A stretch of DNA of 57,467 nucleotides from Bryobacteraceae bacterium. Its GTDB lineage: Bacteria > Acidobacteriota > Terriglobia > Bryobacterales > Bryobacteraceae. The stretch spans positions 1 to 57,467 of the forward strand of contig JASHQT010000024.1 of NCBI GenBank assembly GCA_030039005.1. Direction: 5' to 3'. The translations under genes were made by a program, and so were the position numbers. Each line of letters starts with the position of its first letter. Position 1 is the first letter of the stretch. Positions 9,349 to 17,274 of this stretch are shown piece after piece. Under the pieces are notes generated by a model that was not told the DNA's origin, searched no databases, and saw nothing but the letters and a program-made list of their open reading frames with translations.

Positions 9349-10384
9349 CGATGTATTCCTTGCCTTCCAGGCGCAGCAGACCTTTTTCGCGCACGCCGGG
9401 GTATCCGCCGTTGTCGATCAGCGCTTGCCAGTTCACCACCTCGGCGCGAATGAACTTCTTTTCGAAATCGCTGTGGATGGCGCCTGCGGCCTTTTGCGCC
9501 GGGCTGTGCATCGGGATGGTCCAGGCGCGCACCTCGGTATCGCCCGCGGTCAGAAACGACATCAGCCCGAGCAGGGCATAGGTGGCCGAGATCAGCCGGT
9601 CCAGGGCCGATTCCTTCAGCCCGTAGCTCGCCAGATATTCGCGGGCTTCCTCGGGCGCCAGCTCCGCCAGCTCTGCTTCAATCTTCCCGCAAATCGCCGT
9701 CACCGCCGTGTGGCTGCGGCCGGCCAATGGCCCTTTGCGATATTCTTCTTCGATTTCGTGCAGCCGCCCTGCGTCTTGTTCGCCAATGTTCAGGACGAAC
9801 AACATGGGCTTTTGCGAGAGAAACTGGAAACCGCGAATCAGTTTTTCCTCCTCCGGCTCGAGCTCCAGCGTGCGCAGCGCGACATTCGCCTCCAGCGTTT
9901 TCTTGCACTGTTCGAGCAGGGCGAATTCGCGGTCCAGATCCGCGCTCTTGATCTTCTTGCGATCTTTCTCCAGCCGCTCCAGGCGCTTTTCCACCACCAC
10001 CAGGTCGCTCAGGATCAGCTCCGTCTCCACGTCTTCAAGATCTCGGATCGGATCTACGCTGCCTTTCTCATGCGGCACGGTCTCGCTTTGAAAAAGCCGC
10101 AGAACGTGCGCCAACGCGTCGGCGACGCGCATGCTGGCCAGGTAACTCGGATCGCGTAGCGCTTCTTTGGAGATCGCCGGAAAATCCAGATACTCGACGG
10201 TGGCGTGCGTGATCTTGGGCGGCTCGAAAATCTTCGCTAGCGCGTCCAGCCGCGGATCCGGCACTTTGGTCATGCCCACGCGCGCTTCCATGGCTCCCAC
10301 GCGCGTCGCTTCGTGCACGCCGGTGAGGATGGTGAACAGGGATGTCTTGCCTACCATGGGCAGGCCGATAATGGCAGTCTTCAT
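9311..10384 (-). CDS. ychF: YchF/OLA1-type ribosome-associated ATPase (divergent)
   Basis: P-loop NTPase of the Obg/YchF group, 357 residues. The Walker A/G1 motif GLPMVGKTS is at residues 7-15, followed by the PDPRLDALA segment typical of YchF. A helical coiled-coil insert (about 120-190) and the NIGE motif, equivalent to the YchF NxxE that favours ATP over GTP, follow. The C-terminal TGS-like domain (about 275-357) contains FLTAGDTEVRAWTI and GYIVKDGDV-like residues. The canonical G3 sequence DIAGLVKGA is degenerate here (DFPAISKEA), losing the invariant Gly. Family members bind ribosomes and respond to oxidative stress. The odd switch region suggests a lineage-specific variant rather than the textbook enzyme. 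Confidence 0.85.
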   Translation of the reverse strand: MKTAIIGLPMVGKTSLFTILTGVHEATRVGAMEARVGMTKVPDPRLDALAKIFEPPKITHATVEYLDFPAISKEALRDPSYLASMRVADALAHVLRLFQSETVPHEKGSVDPIRDLEDVETELILSDLVVVEKRLERLEKDRKKIKSADLDREFALLEQCKKTLEANVALRTLELEPEEEKLIRGFQFLSQKPMLFVLNIGEQDAGRLHEIEEEYRKGPLAGRSHTAVTAICGKIEAELAELAPEEAREYLASYGLKESALDRLISATYALLGLMSFLTAGDTEVRAWTIPMHSPAQKAAGAIHSDFEKKFIRAEVVNWQALIDNGGYPGVREKGLLRLEGKEYIVKDGDVLVIRHG

Positions 10385-10394
10385 CTGTTTTTTG

Positions 10395-10416
10395 GCTCAG
10401 GCACGTGTGCCTGAGC
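10395..10416. repeat. perfect inverted repeat between ychF and moxR-like gene
   Basis: Two 10-base arms (GCTCAGGCAC and GTGCCTGAGC) flank only two bases, so the RNA would form a nine-pair stem with a four-base loop. A second imperfect stem follows (GGCACGC at 10417-10423 pairing with GCGTGCC at 10442-10448), ending at the stop codon of the upstream gene. There is no T-tract. It may be a processing or attenuation hairpin in a co-directional ychF/ATPase transcript, or a REP-like element. Confidence 0.6.
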
Positions 10417-10448
10417 GGCACGCGCCCAGAGGGCACCCGGTGCGTGCC

Positions 10449-11408
10449 CTACAAGGGTACCTCAACGAGCGTCATGATCTCTTCGAGCGTCCGCTCGGCT
10501 AATTCCGTGCCGCGCTGCGCGAGCGACATCCGCGCATTGATCGCCACGCGATGCGCGAATACCGGGACCACCAGGCGCTTGATGTCGTCCGGAATTGCGT
10601 ACTCGCGCCCTTCCATCAGCGCCAGCGCCTGTGCCGCCCGATACAACGCCTGCGACCCGCGCGGGCTCACGCCCAGCGCCAGCGATTCGTGCGAGCGTGT
10701 TTTTTCCACGATAGCCAGCATGTAGTCCACCAGGCTGTCGTCCACCATCACCTGCCCAGCCTGCTCCTGCAAGCGCAGCAGTTCGGCCGCCGATAGCACC
10801 GGCGTCACGTCATCGGCGTGCGCCCCCTCCGGCCCGCGCACAATTTCGCGCTCTGCTTCGCGCTCCGGATAGCCGATGCGGATGCGCATCAGAAAACGAT
10901 CCAGTTGGCTTTCGGGCAGGGGATAGGTGCCATGGTGCTCCACCGGATTCTGCGTCGCCACCACCATGAACGGCCGCTCCAACGGATGCGAGTGCCCTTC
11001 GATGGTGACCTGCACCTCGTTCATCGCTTCGAGCAGCGCCGATTGCGTCTTGGGAGTCGCGCGGTTGATCTCATCCGCCAGGAGAAAATTCGTGAAAACC
11101 GGGCCCGGCTTGAACTGAAACTCCTGGGTTTGCGCGTTATAAATCGTGACTCCGAGGACATCGCTCGGCAACATATCGCTGGTGAACTGGAGCCGGTGAA
11201 AGCGGCAGTGCACCGAACGCGCGAGTCCTTGGGCCAGCGTAGTCTTGCCGACACCCGGAACATCCTCGATCAGCAGATGCCCGCGCGCCAGCAGGCATAC
11301 CAGTGAGAGGCGCACCACCTCCGGTTTGCCGCGAATGACGGCGTTGAGCGACACTTCCAACTCGTTCAGCTTGGAAAGCGTCACCGGGGCCGCAATCATT
11401 ATTGCCAT
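10449..11408 (-). CDS. MoxR-family AAA+ ATPase
   Basis: AAA+ chaperone-like ATPase of the MoxR family, 319 residues from the ATG at 11408 (an alternative ATG lies at 11399). The Walker A motif GVGKTT (about residue 49), Walker B LLADEINRA, sensor 1 VVATQNPVE and the family signature LPESQLDRFLMRI are intact. A C-terminal lid domain (about 215-319) contains GVSPRGSQALYRAAQALAL. MoxR proteins usually work with a DUF58/VWA partner in metal insertion or envelope maturation; no such partner is next to this copy, only ychF downstream and the PilZ-J protein upstream. The open frame runs further upstream, but that part is low-complexity and overlaps the next gene's terminus. Confidence 0.9.
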   Translation of the reverse strand: MAIMIAAPVTLSKLNELEVSLNAVIRGKPEVVRLSLVCLLARGHLLIEDVPGVGKTTLAQGLARSVHCRFHRLQFTSDMLPSDVLGVTIYNAQTQEFQFKPGPVFTNFLLADEINRATPKTQSALLEAMNEVQVTIEGHSHPLERPFMVVATQNPVEHHGTYPLPESQLDRFLMRIRIGYPEREAEREIVRGPEGAHADDVTPVLSAAELLRLQEQAGQVMVDDSLVDYMLAIVEKTRSHESLALGVSPRGSQALYRAAQALALMEGREYAIPDDIKRLVVPVFAHRVAINARMSLAQRGTELAERTLEEIMTLVEVPL

Positions 11409-11478
11409 TGTACCGTGCCGTCCGGCGAAATAGGCCGAAAAAGCGTCGCAAACGCCTGCCGGGTCTTGATTCAAGCGG

Positions 11479-11516
11479 CCTGGCGGCCTTAGTTCAGAAC
11501 GCCCTGGCGGCCTTAG
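11479..11516. repeat. two 14-bp direct repeats at the end of the PilZ-J gene
   Basis: CCTGGCGGCCTTAG occurs at 11479-11492 and again at 11503-11516, offset by 24 bases. The second copy overlaps the stop codon of the PilZ-J gene. This looks like a small local duplication in the 104-base spacer before the MoxR gene. No terminator or promoter is evident in that spacer. Confidence 0.7.
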
Positions 11517-12409
11517 CTGCGGTGGGATTCGGTGCGGCGCGCTGCCTCGAGCAATCGATCCGCGCGCAACTTCTCGGCTGCTTCTTCCTGCTCGGCCCAA
11601 TCGACGCCCTTTGCGGTAACGGCGATGCGGCCATTGTCCTGCCGCGCGATGAGCCCGTTTTCCTTCAGGTACCAGATGCTGAACTCCAGATGCTCGCGCG
11701 GGCAACCGAGCAGATCCTCCAACTCGTGCAGTGTCATGGTGGGCTTTTCGGGCTCGTTGCAGCGCTTAGTGTAGAGGAGATCCAGAATGCCTTTGCGCTT
11801 GGATTTTTCCGCCAATTTGCCGATTGCCGCCTGGCGCTGGTCGAAGATCCGCCACCGAAGCCGCCGCTGGGAATGCAGGTTTACGTCATAGGCGGCGCGT
11901 TTTTCCGCATCGCTGAGTACCTGATAGGCCTCGGTAATGGCCCGAAATATCTTTTCGTCGCCGCTCTCGGTGTTGTCGGGGTGGTAGCGCTGCGCGAGCA
12001 GCCGGTAGACCCGGTGGATCATGTCCGGATCGGCATTGGGACTGATCTGGAGCACTTCATAGTGATCCGCAACCGGCTCTCCCGATCCAGTCTCATGTCC
12101 GTTCGTAAACGTCCCTTCGATTCGCAGACCGCACCGGAAGACATCCTGAAACGGCTTACAATCCACCACGCGCGCACGAACCTTGCTGGCAGAACCCTGC
12201 GCGCCGACATGCCCGTCCACAGTGAGCACGGCATCTTGCTGGAGCTGGCAATCGGTCTCGATGCCGAGGCCTAAATCATTGCTGTCCAAAAGCTTGGCCC
12301 GAATCCCCTCGGTTGCCCCAGAGACGCCATGCAGAACAACCCATGTGGCTTCCCCAGGCGGTCCGGTCCGATGGCGGGATTTCCTGCGGCGTTCGGAGGC
12401 GTCCGGCAT
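11513..12409 (-). CDS. PilZ - J domain - winged-helix fusion protein
   Basis: A 298-residue cytoplasmic protein with three parts. Residues about 5-95 resemble a PilZ domain: an Arg-rich RRRKSRHR start (RxxxR) followed by a beta-barrel segment LLDSNDLGLGIE, where the usual D/NxSxxG is DSNDLG, so the Ser is Asn. Residues about 113-180 are a J domain with an intact HPD (RYHPDN) and the helix IFRAITEAYQVLSDAEKRAAYD. Residues about 200-285 look like a winged helix (LHELEDLLGCPREHLEFSIWYLKENGLIA). The J domain would recruit DnaK; PilZ could sense c-di-GMP if the altered motif still binds. No G/F or zinc domain, so it is not DnaJ itself. It lies 37 bases downstream of the co-directional SBBP/discoidin gene. 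Confidence 0.8.
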   Translation of the reverse strand: MPDASERRRKSRHRTGPPGEATWVVLHGVSGATEGIRAKLLDSNDLGLGIETDCQLQQDAVLTVDGHVGAQGSASKVRARVVDCKPFQDVFRCGLRIEGTFTNGHETGSGEPVADHYEVLQISPNADPDMIHRVYRLLAQRYHPDNTESGDEKIFRAITEAYQVLSDAEKRAAYDVNLHSQRRLRWRIFDQRQAAIGKLAEKSKRKGILDLLYTKRCNEPEKPTMTLHELEDLLGCPREHLEFSIWYLKENGLIARQDNGRIAVTAKGVDWAEQEEAAEKLRADRLLEAARRTESHRS

Positions 12410-12446
12410 AAGTGATTCGCTTGTAATATATCGGCAATCACGGGAT

Positions 12447-13796
12447 TCAAGGATAGTGGCTGAACACCTGGACCTCGGCCAAGCTCAAGTAGTTCGTGCC
12501 GGCAAGCTGCACACGGACATAACGGCCCTGTGCTCCGGGGATAATGATCGTCGCACTCGGATCGGGCGCAAGCGTTTGATAGCTGCTAAAGACTCCGGAC
12601 TCGTTTTGCAATGTACTAGGAGTGTCGGTGGCTGCGAACGGCGTATTCGAGACAAAGACCCAATAGTCGGTCAAGCGGCTGCCGCAACAGTCCGTGCGGT
12701 TCCAGACGACAATGGGTCCTATCGGGAACGACGCGCCTAAATCCACCTCCCACCACGCATTGGGGTTGTCCATCGTCGTACTTAAAGAACCATCGTAATA
12801 GCTGCCATCGGTGTCTCCATCCACTGCGTCAGAGGCGTTGCTGAATCCGGGAACCAAGGTGCTGCTTTGTGTCGCGGGCTGATTCAGTGCGAGGTCAACT
12901 GGCGCAGTGCCGTACACTTGGACCTCGGCCAAGCTCAGATAGTTGGTGCCGGCGAGTTGTACCCGAACGTAGCGACCCTTGGCTCCTGGGATCACGATGG
13001 AAGAGGCGGGATTGGGCTGGGCGGTCTGATAGCTGCTAAAAGTGTCTGCTCTATTCTGGAGCGTGGCGGGCGTGTCTGTCGCTGCGAACGGGATGTCGGA
13101 GACAAATACCCAATAATCCGTGAGACGGCTCCCGCAGCAGTCGGTTCTATTCCAAATCACAATTTCACTGATGGAGGGGGAGGTGCCCAAGTCTACCTGC
13201 CACCAGGCGTTGGTATCATCCAGAGTGGTCGTCACCGACCCATCGGAATAGGTGCCGTCGGTATCTCCATCGACTGCATTCGACGCGTTGCTAAACCCGG
13301 GAGCATAGGTACTGCTTTGCGTCGCCGGCTGGTGTAGCGCTAGGTCCTGAACTGCGGAGCCGTACACCTGGACCTCGGCCAGGCTCAGATAGTTTGTGGC
13401 GCTCAGTTGTATTCGGACAAAACGGCCCTGCGCTCCGGGGATAATAATATTGGAGCTGGAATTGGGAGCGGTTGTTTGATAGCTGCTGAAGACTCCCGCG
13501 CGACCCTGCAGCGTTGTGGGAGTGTCGGTGGTTGCAAACGGGGTGTTGGAGACAAAGACCCAGTAATCGCTCAGACGGCTGCCGCAGCAGTCGGTGCGGT
13601 TCCAGATCGTGATGGAGGTCAGCGCGAAGGTATTACCCAGATCGACCTCCCACCAGGCATTCTGATCGTCCCCGGTCGTGCTGACCGAGCCGTCGGAGTA
13701 GCTCCCGTTCGTGTTGCCATCCACCGCGTCGGATGCATTGCTGAATCCGGGAGCATAAGTGCTGCTCTGCGTTGCAGGCTGGTTTAGCGCAAGGTC
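12447..13796 (-). repeat. three tandem 450-bp discoidin-coding repeats
   Basis: Three direct repeats with an exact 450-base period: 13347-13796, 12897-13346 and 12447-12896, the last ending with the stop codon. Each encodes DLALNQPATQSS or DLALHQPATQSS at its start and AEVQV(Y/F) near its end. Anchors such as gacctcggcc recur at 12471, 12921 and 13371. Preserved period without indels points to recent in-frame duplication or ongoing homogenisation. Confidence 0.95.
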
Positions 13797-15845
13797 AAAC
13801 ACGCCCGAAATCTTTAGTAAAAAGCCGGCGTATGACCCGCTCAACACAGGCTCCAACGCATCGCCGGCCGGAAAATTGCTCGACGATGTTAAGCCGGCGG
13901 CGTAAAAGCTGCTTCCTGCCCCAAGCGCTCCGGCGTAGGCGCGATCATCGCCAGTCCCGCCAAGATAACTGGAGAAAATGAGAGTTTTTGCTTCCGGATC
14001 CAGGACGCTCGCGAAAGCATCGAAGTAGCCTTGAAACTGCGGGTCCGGAGCGTTTTCTTGGGGAAAATTCACCGAAGACGTAAAGCCAGCCAGAAATACT
14101 CTTCCCGAATTGTCGAGGGCAATCGAGGTGGCCGTATCGGAACCTGAACCGCCCAAGAAAGTGGAATAGACCAGGCTCACTCCGCCTGGGGCCAGCTTGG
14201 AGACGAACGCGTTGTAAATACCTCCTAAACTAGCCTGGAAAACACCTGGCGTTGTGGGAAAGTCCGGAGATGCTGTCGCACCGGCAACGTAGGTGTTACC
14301 GGAGCTGTCTACCGCGATGGCGTACCCTTGGTCGAGATTCGTCCCGCCAAGAAATGTGGAATACACCAACGCGGATCCGGTTGGATTGATTTCCGAAACA
14401 AAAGCGCTGGCGGTTCCGCCGAGGCTTTGCAACGCTCCCAGGGTCGGGAAGTTCGCCGAGTAAGTCGTGCCCGTGACATAGGCATCGCCCGCCGAGTCGA
14501 CGGCGACCGCGCTGCAGGCGTCCAGGCCCGAGCCTCCCAGGAAGGTGGAATACACCAGCGCGCTCCCCGACGCGTTCAGCTTGGAAACGAAACAGTCGGA
14601 AACGCCTCCCTCATAGGCTGGCTGCAACGCACCAGGCGTCACCGGAAATAATGGAGATTCGGTCTCGCCGGCGACAAACGCCTCTCCGGCCGAATCGATT
14701 GCGATCGCATCACCAAAGTCGGCTGTCGCGCCGCCGAGATACGTCGAGTATTGCAATGCACCCAGAGGGCTTACTTTTGCGACAAAAGCATTCTGGGGTC
14801 CGGGAGCGATCGTGGAGAAGGATCCGGCCGTGACCGGAAAGTCGGGCGAAGACGTAATGCCGGCGACGTATGCATTTCCGGAGGAGTCCACGGCTATGGA
14901 TTTAGCGGTATCGCTCCCACTGCCGCCCAGATAGAGCGTGTATAGGACCTGAGTTGCCGCGCCATTCAATTTCACGAGGAAAGCATTACTACTGGAGCGC
15001 ACCGGCCCAGCGCCGTTCCACAGGCTCAGGGAACTGGTCTGGCCAGCGATGTACAGATTGCCGGAGCCATCGGTTGCCATGGCGTAGATCGCGCTGAATC
15101 CCGGTCCTCCGATAAAGGTGGTAAAGGACAGGACCGGATCGATGGTCAGGGGAGCGCTACGATCGTAAGGCCCTGTCTTCAGCCGCAACTCTTGCGGACC
15201 GGCCAGTACATAGCTGCACGCAACGGAATGCCGCCCTCCGGCGATTTGAAAAGCATTCGGATTCGATTGCAGGATCTTGAAGCCAGATCTGTAAACCGTT
15301 ACCTCGCCCGAGCGGTCCAAGGAAAATGTCGCGCCCTCGAAGCGCATGCGAATTGCACCCGGGTCGGCGCCCGGGGACACCTCGAAGCTGTATTCCAGAT
15401 GGCCCGAATTCGACGCGAATATGAGATCAATGCCCGGATAGATGGCCCGGTAGCGTACCTGGGCGAAATGCGAATCCACTCGCCATTTCAACGGTTTTCC
15501 CCAATAGAAAAGAGTCCTGCGCGGGACCTGCGCTTCGCCCACCGGCTCTGCCCGCGGATTGGCGCCCGGAATGGTCATCCGAAGGGTTACGCCATCGGCG
15601 CAATGGAGCGCGACAATGGCGCCTGCGGTCAACGTGGCGGTCACACCCGGGGTTTCCCAACTGTATTGCCTCCTCCCGGAATCGCAGCAGCGCTCTTCGA
15701 AACTGGGCGAGATAGCAACTCCGGCCCGTTGCAGAACCGGCGCAATCGATGCTCCTTGCGCGAGGCCCATGATCGCGATTGCGGCCAAGGGGCATACGCT
15801 CCCAAGGCGGAATGTTCGGCTGATCGAGCATCTGGGGAACGGCAC
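12447..15845 (-). CDS. secreted SBBP-repeat protein with three discoidin-like domains
   Basis: Predicted surface or extracellular adhesin-like protein, 1132 residues. A signal-like hydrophobic stretch (about residues 15-32) follows a GTG start that lacks a good ribosome site, so the exact start is uncertain. Residues about 40-240 are the N-terminal beta domain that commonly precedes SBBP repeats (YPGIDLIFASNSGHLEYSFEV). Residues about 245-680 hold about eight SBBP repeats (STFLGGSGLDACSAVAVDSA style). Residues 684-1132 are three consecutive 150-residue F5/8 type C (discoidin, galactose-binding-like) domains, each with NAWWEVDLG or NAWWQVDLG and WNRTDCCGSRL, the Cys-Cys pair conserved in all three. 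These domains usually bind carbohydrate. It is divergent from the glycan operon, suggesting it could recognise surface polysaccharide. Confidence 0.88.
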   Translation of the reverse strand: MPFPRCSISRTFRLGSVCPLAAIAIMGLAQGASIAPVLQRAGVAISPSFEERCCDSGRRQYSWETPGVTATLTAGAIVALHCADGVTLRMTIPGANPRAEPVGEAQVPRRTLFYWGKPLKWRVDSHFAQVRYRAIYPGIDLIFASNSGHLEYSFEVSPGADPGAIRMRFEGATFSLDRSGEVTVYRSGFKILQSNPNAFQIAGGRHSVACSYVLAGPQELRLKTGPYDRSAPLTIDPVLSFTTFIGGPGFSAIYAMATDGSGNLYIAGQTSSLSLWNGAGPVRSSSNAFLVKLNGAATQVLYTLYLGGSGSDTAKSIAVDSSGNAYVAGITSSPDFPVTAGSFSTIAPGPQNAFVAKVSPLGALQYSTYLGGATADFGDAIAIDSAGEAFVAGETESPLFPVTPGALQPAYEGGVSDCFVSKLNASGSALVYSTFLGGSGLDACSAVAVDSAGDAYVTGTTYSANFPTLGALQSLGGTASAFVSEINPTGSALVYSTFLGGTNLDQGYAIAVDSSGNTYVAGATASPDFPTTPGVFQASLGGIYNAFVSKLAPGGVSLVYSTFLGGSGSDTATSIALDNSGRVFLAGFTSSVNFPQENAPDPQFQGYFDAFASVLDPEAKTLIFSSYLGGTGDDRAYAGALGAGSSFYAAGLTSSSNFPAGDALEPVLSGSYAGFLLKISGVFDLALNQPATQSSTYAPGFSNASDAVDGNTNGSYSDGSVSTTGDDQNAWWEVDLGNTFALTSITIWNRTDCCGSRLSDYWVFVSNTPFATTDTPTTLQGRAGVFSSYQTTAPNSSSNIIIPGAQGRFVRIQLSATNYLSLAEVQVYGSAVQDLALHQPATQSSTYAPGFSNASNAVDGDTDGTYSDGSVTTTLDDTNAWWQVDLGTSPSISEIVIWNRTDCCGSRLTDYWVFVSDIPFAATDTPATLQNRADTFSSYQTAQPNPASSIVIPGAKGRYVRVQLAGTNYLSLAEVQVYGTAPVDLALNQPATQSSTLVPGFSNASDAVDGDTDGSYYDGSLSTTMDNPNAWWEVDLGASFPIGPIVVWNRTDCCGSRLTDYWVFVSNTPFAATDTPSTLQNESGVFSSYQTLAPDPSATIIIPGAQGRYVRVQLAGTNYLSLAEVQVFSHYP

Positions 15846-15952
15846 GATGAATTGTGTCTTCAGGCGACGCTTTTTCTCAGCGGACCGGCGAGCCGCTGGA
15901 ACGGGCGTGAGCTTACCCGCGTGATCGCGGATCCCCTTGAAGGTGAAAGCCC

Positions 15953-15980
15953 AGAATGGTTAAAGCAGAATCGTTAAAGC
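15953..15980 (+). promoter_or_regulatory. tandem 14-bp direct repeat upstream of the glycan-operon promoter
   Basis: AGAATGGTTAAAGC (15953-15966) is followed without gap by AGAATCGTTAAAGC (15967-15980), 13 of 14 bases alike, and abuts the -35 hexamer. A weaker third unit ending GGTGAAAGC lies at about 15937-15950. The placement is that of an activator site for a regulator binding direct repeats. The binding protein is unknown. Confidence 0.6.
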
Positions 15981-16009
15981 TTGTGCTTAGAAATGGTTTT
16001 TGCTAATAT
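15981..16009 (+). promoter_or_regulatory. sigma-70-like promoter of the glycan operon
   Basis: TTGTGC (15981-15986) and TAATAT (16004-16009) are separated by exactly 17 bases. Transcription from about 16016 would give a leader of about 20 bases before the ATG at 16036. The local AT-richness contrasts with the surrounding DNA. The weak -35 fits dependence on the adjoining direct-repeat site. Confidence 0.55.
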
Positions 16010-16035
16010 GTTCGATTCCGTGGATTTTCCTTTCA

Positions 16036-17271
16036 ATGGCTCAGGATCAAGGTAGGCTGGCCCCGCGTTCCCTATTTGACGTTTGCGTAGTCGGCGGAGC
16101 CGGGCACGTGGGTCTTCCGCTATCCATTCTGTTCGCGTCTCGCGGCCAGCGCGTCCTCATTTACGACACCAATTCCAGTGCGCTGGAAACGATCCGAGGC
16201 GGCAAAATGCCTTTCATGGAGGCTGGCGCCGAGCCCTTCCTGGCCAAGGTGTTAGGCGATGGTTCCCTCGAGCTAACTTCGGACGTGGCGCTGGTGGCCG
16301 AGGCTAGAGTGCTGATCGTGGTCATCGGTACGCCAGTCGATGAATTTTTGAATCCCAGCCTGAAAGCCATCACGCGATGCATCGACGGCCTGTTTCCCTA
16401 CATTTCAAACGATCAGCTGGTTATTCTCCGCTCCACCGTATACCCTGGGGTAACGCAAGCGATTGCCAACTATTTCCTGGCGAAAGGCAAATCTCCCAAA
16501 TTGTCGTTTTGTCCGGAGCGGATTGTGCAAGGCAAAGCCATTGAGGAGCTGCTCACTTTGCCGCAAGTCGTCAGCGGGACCACTCCGGAAGCCGAGGACG
16601 AGGCCGCGGCTCTGTTTGCAACGATTGCGCCCGAAATTGTGCGGTTATCCGCCATCGAAGCCGAACTGGTGAAGCTTTTTAGTAACGCCTATCGATATAT
16701 CCAATTCGCCACCACCAATCAGTTCTATTTAATCGCCCAGGCCGCGGGAGCGGATTATTATCGCATTCTCGACGGAATGAAGCATAATTATCCGCGTCTG
16801 GCGGACGTTCCGCGCGCCGGTTTCGCCGCCGGCCCCTGTTTATTCAAGGACACCATGCAGTTGACTGCGTTCTACAAGAACCAGTTCAGTTTAGGGCTCG
16901 CGGCGATGCTGGTGAACGAGAGTCTGCCGATGTTTGTGCTGGATCAGTTGTCCTCCCGGTATCCGCTCGAAACCATGACGGTCGGACTGCTGGGAATGGC
17001 TTTTAAGGCCAACAACGACGACCCGCGCTCCTCCTTGAGCTACAAGTTGAAGAAGCTGGTGGCGTTTCGCGCCAAGCAAGTGCTCACGACAGATCCTTAT
17101 GTTGTGGGAGACCCGGATCTGCTGCCGCTCGATGAAGTGGTTTCCCGGAGCGACATTATTGTGCTTTGCACGCCGCACGACGTGTATAGAGACATCGAAA
17201 TAAGGGATAAAATCGCAATCGACATTTGGAATTTTTGGGAGCGAGAGAGGCTGGTTGCCGTAACCGTGTAG
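16036..17271 (+). CDS. nucleotide-sugar (UDP-hexose/HexNAc) 6-dehydrogenase
   Basis: NAD-dependent UDP-glucose/GDP-mannose dehydrogenase family, 411 residues from the ATG at 16036; an upstream in-frame TTG at 16000 lies inside the proposed -10 region. The Rossmann motif VVGGAGHVGLPLS starts near residue 16. The central helix SNAYRYIQFATTNQFYLIAQAAGAD and the catalytic Cys in GFAAGPCLFKDTMQL are present, as is the C-terminal domain (LLGMAFKANNDDPRSS). It oxidises a UDP-hexose or UDP-HexNAc C6 alcohol to the uronic acid; sequence features lean to the WecC/TviB side because of the GPCLFKD context, but the substrate is not proven. First gene of the operon; three bases before the acyltransferase gene. 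Confidence 0.9.
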   Translation: MAQDQGRLAPRSLFDVCVVGGAGHVGLPLSILFASRGQRVLIYDTNSSALETIRGGKMPFMEAGAEPFLAKVLGDGSLELTSDVALVAEARVLIVVIGTPVDEFLNPSLKAITRCIDGLFPYISNDQLVILRSTVYPGVTQAIANYFLAKGKSPKLSFCPERIVQGKAIEELLTLPQVVSGTTPEAEDEAAALFATIAPEIVRLSAIEAELVKLFSNAYRYIQFATTNQFYLIAQAAGADYYRILDGMKHNYPRLADVPRAGFAAGPCLFKDTMQLTAFYKNQFSLGLAAMLVNESLPMFVLDQLSSRYPLETMTVGLLGMAFKANNDDPRSSLSYKLKKLVAFRAKQVLTTDPYVVGDPDLLPLDEVVSRSDIIVLCTPHDVYRDIEIRDKIAIDIWNFWERERLVAVTV

Positions 17272-17274
17272 GTT

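Noticed and set aside
11402..12274. 290-codon plus-strand open frame over the PilZ-J gene
   Set aside because: Opposite-strand shadow; the minus strand has J-domain and PilZ-like motifs.
12447..13796. Considered whether the 450-bp repeats are an insertion element or CRISPR-like array
   Set aside because: They are in-frame coding repeats of a protein domain with no transposase, terminal inverted repeats or spacers.
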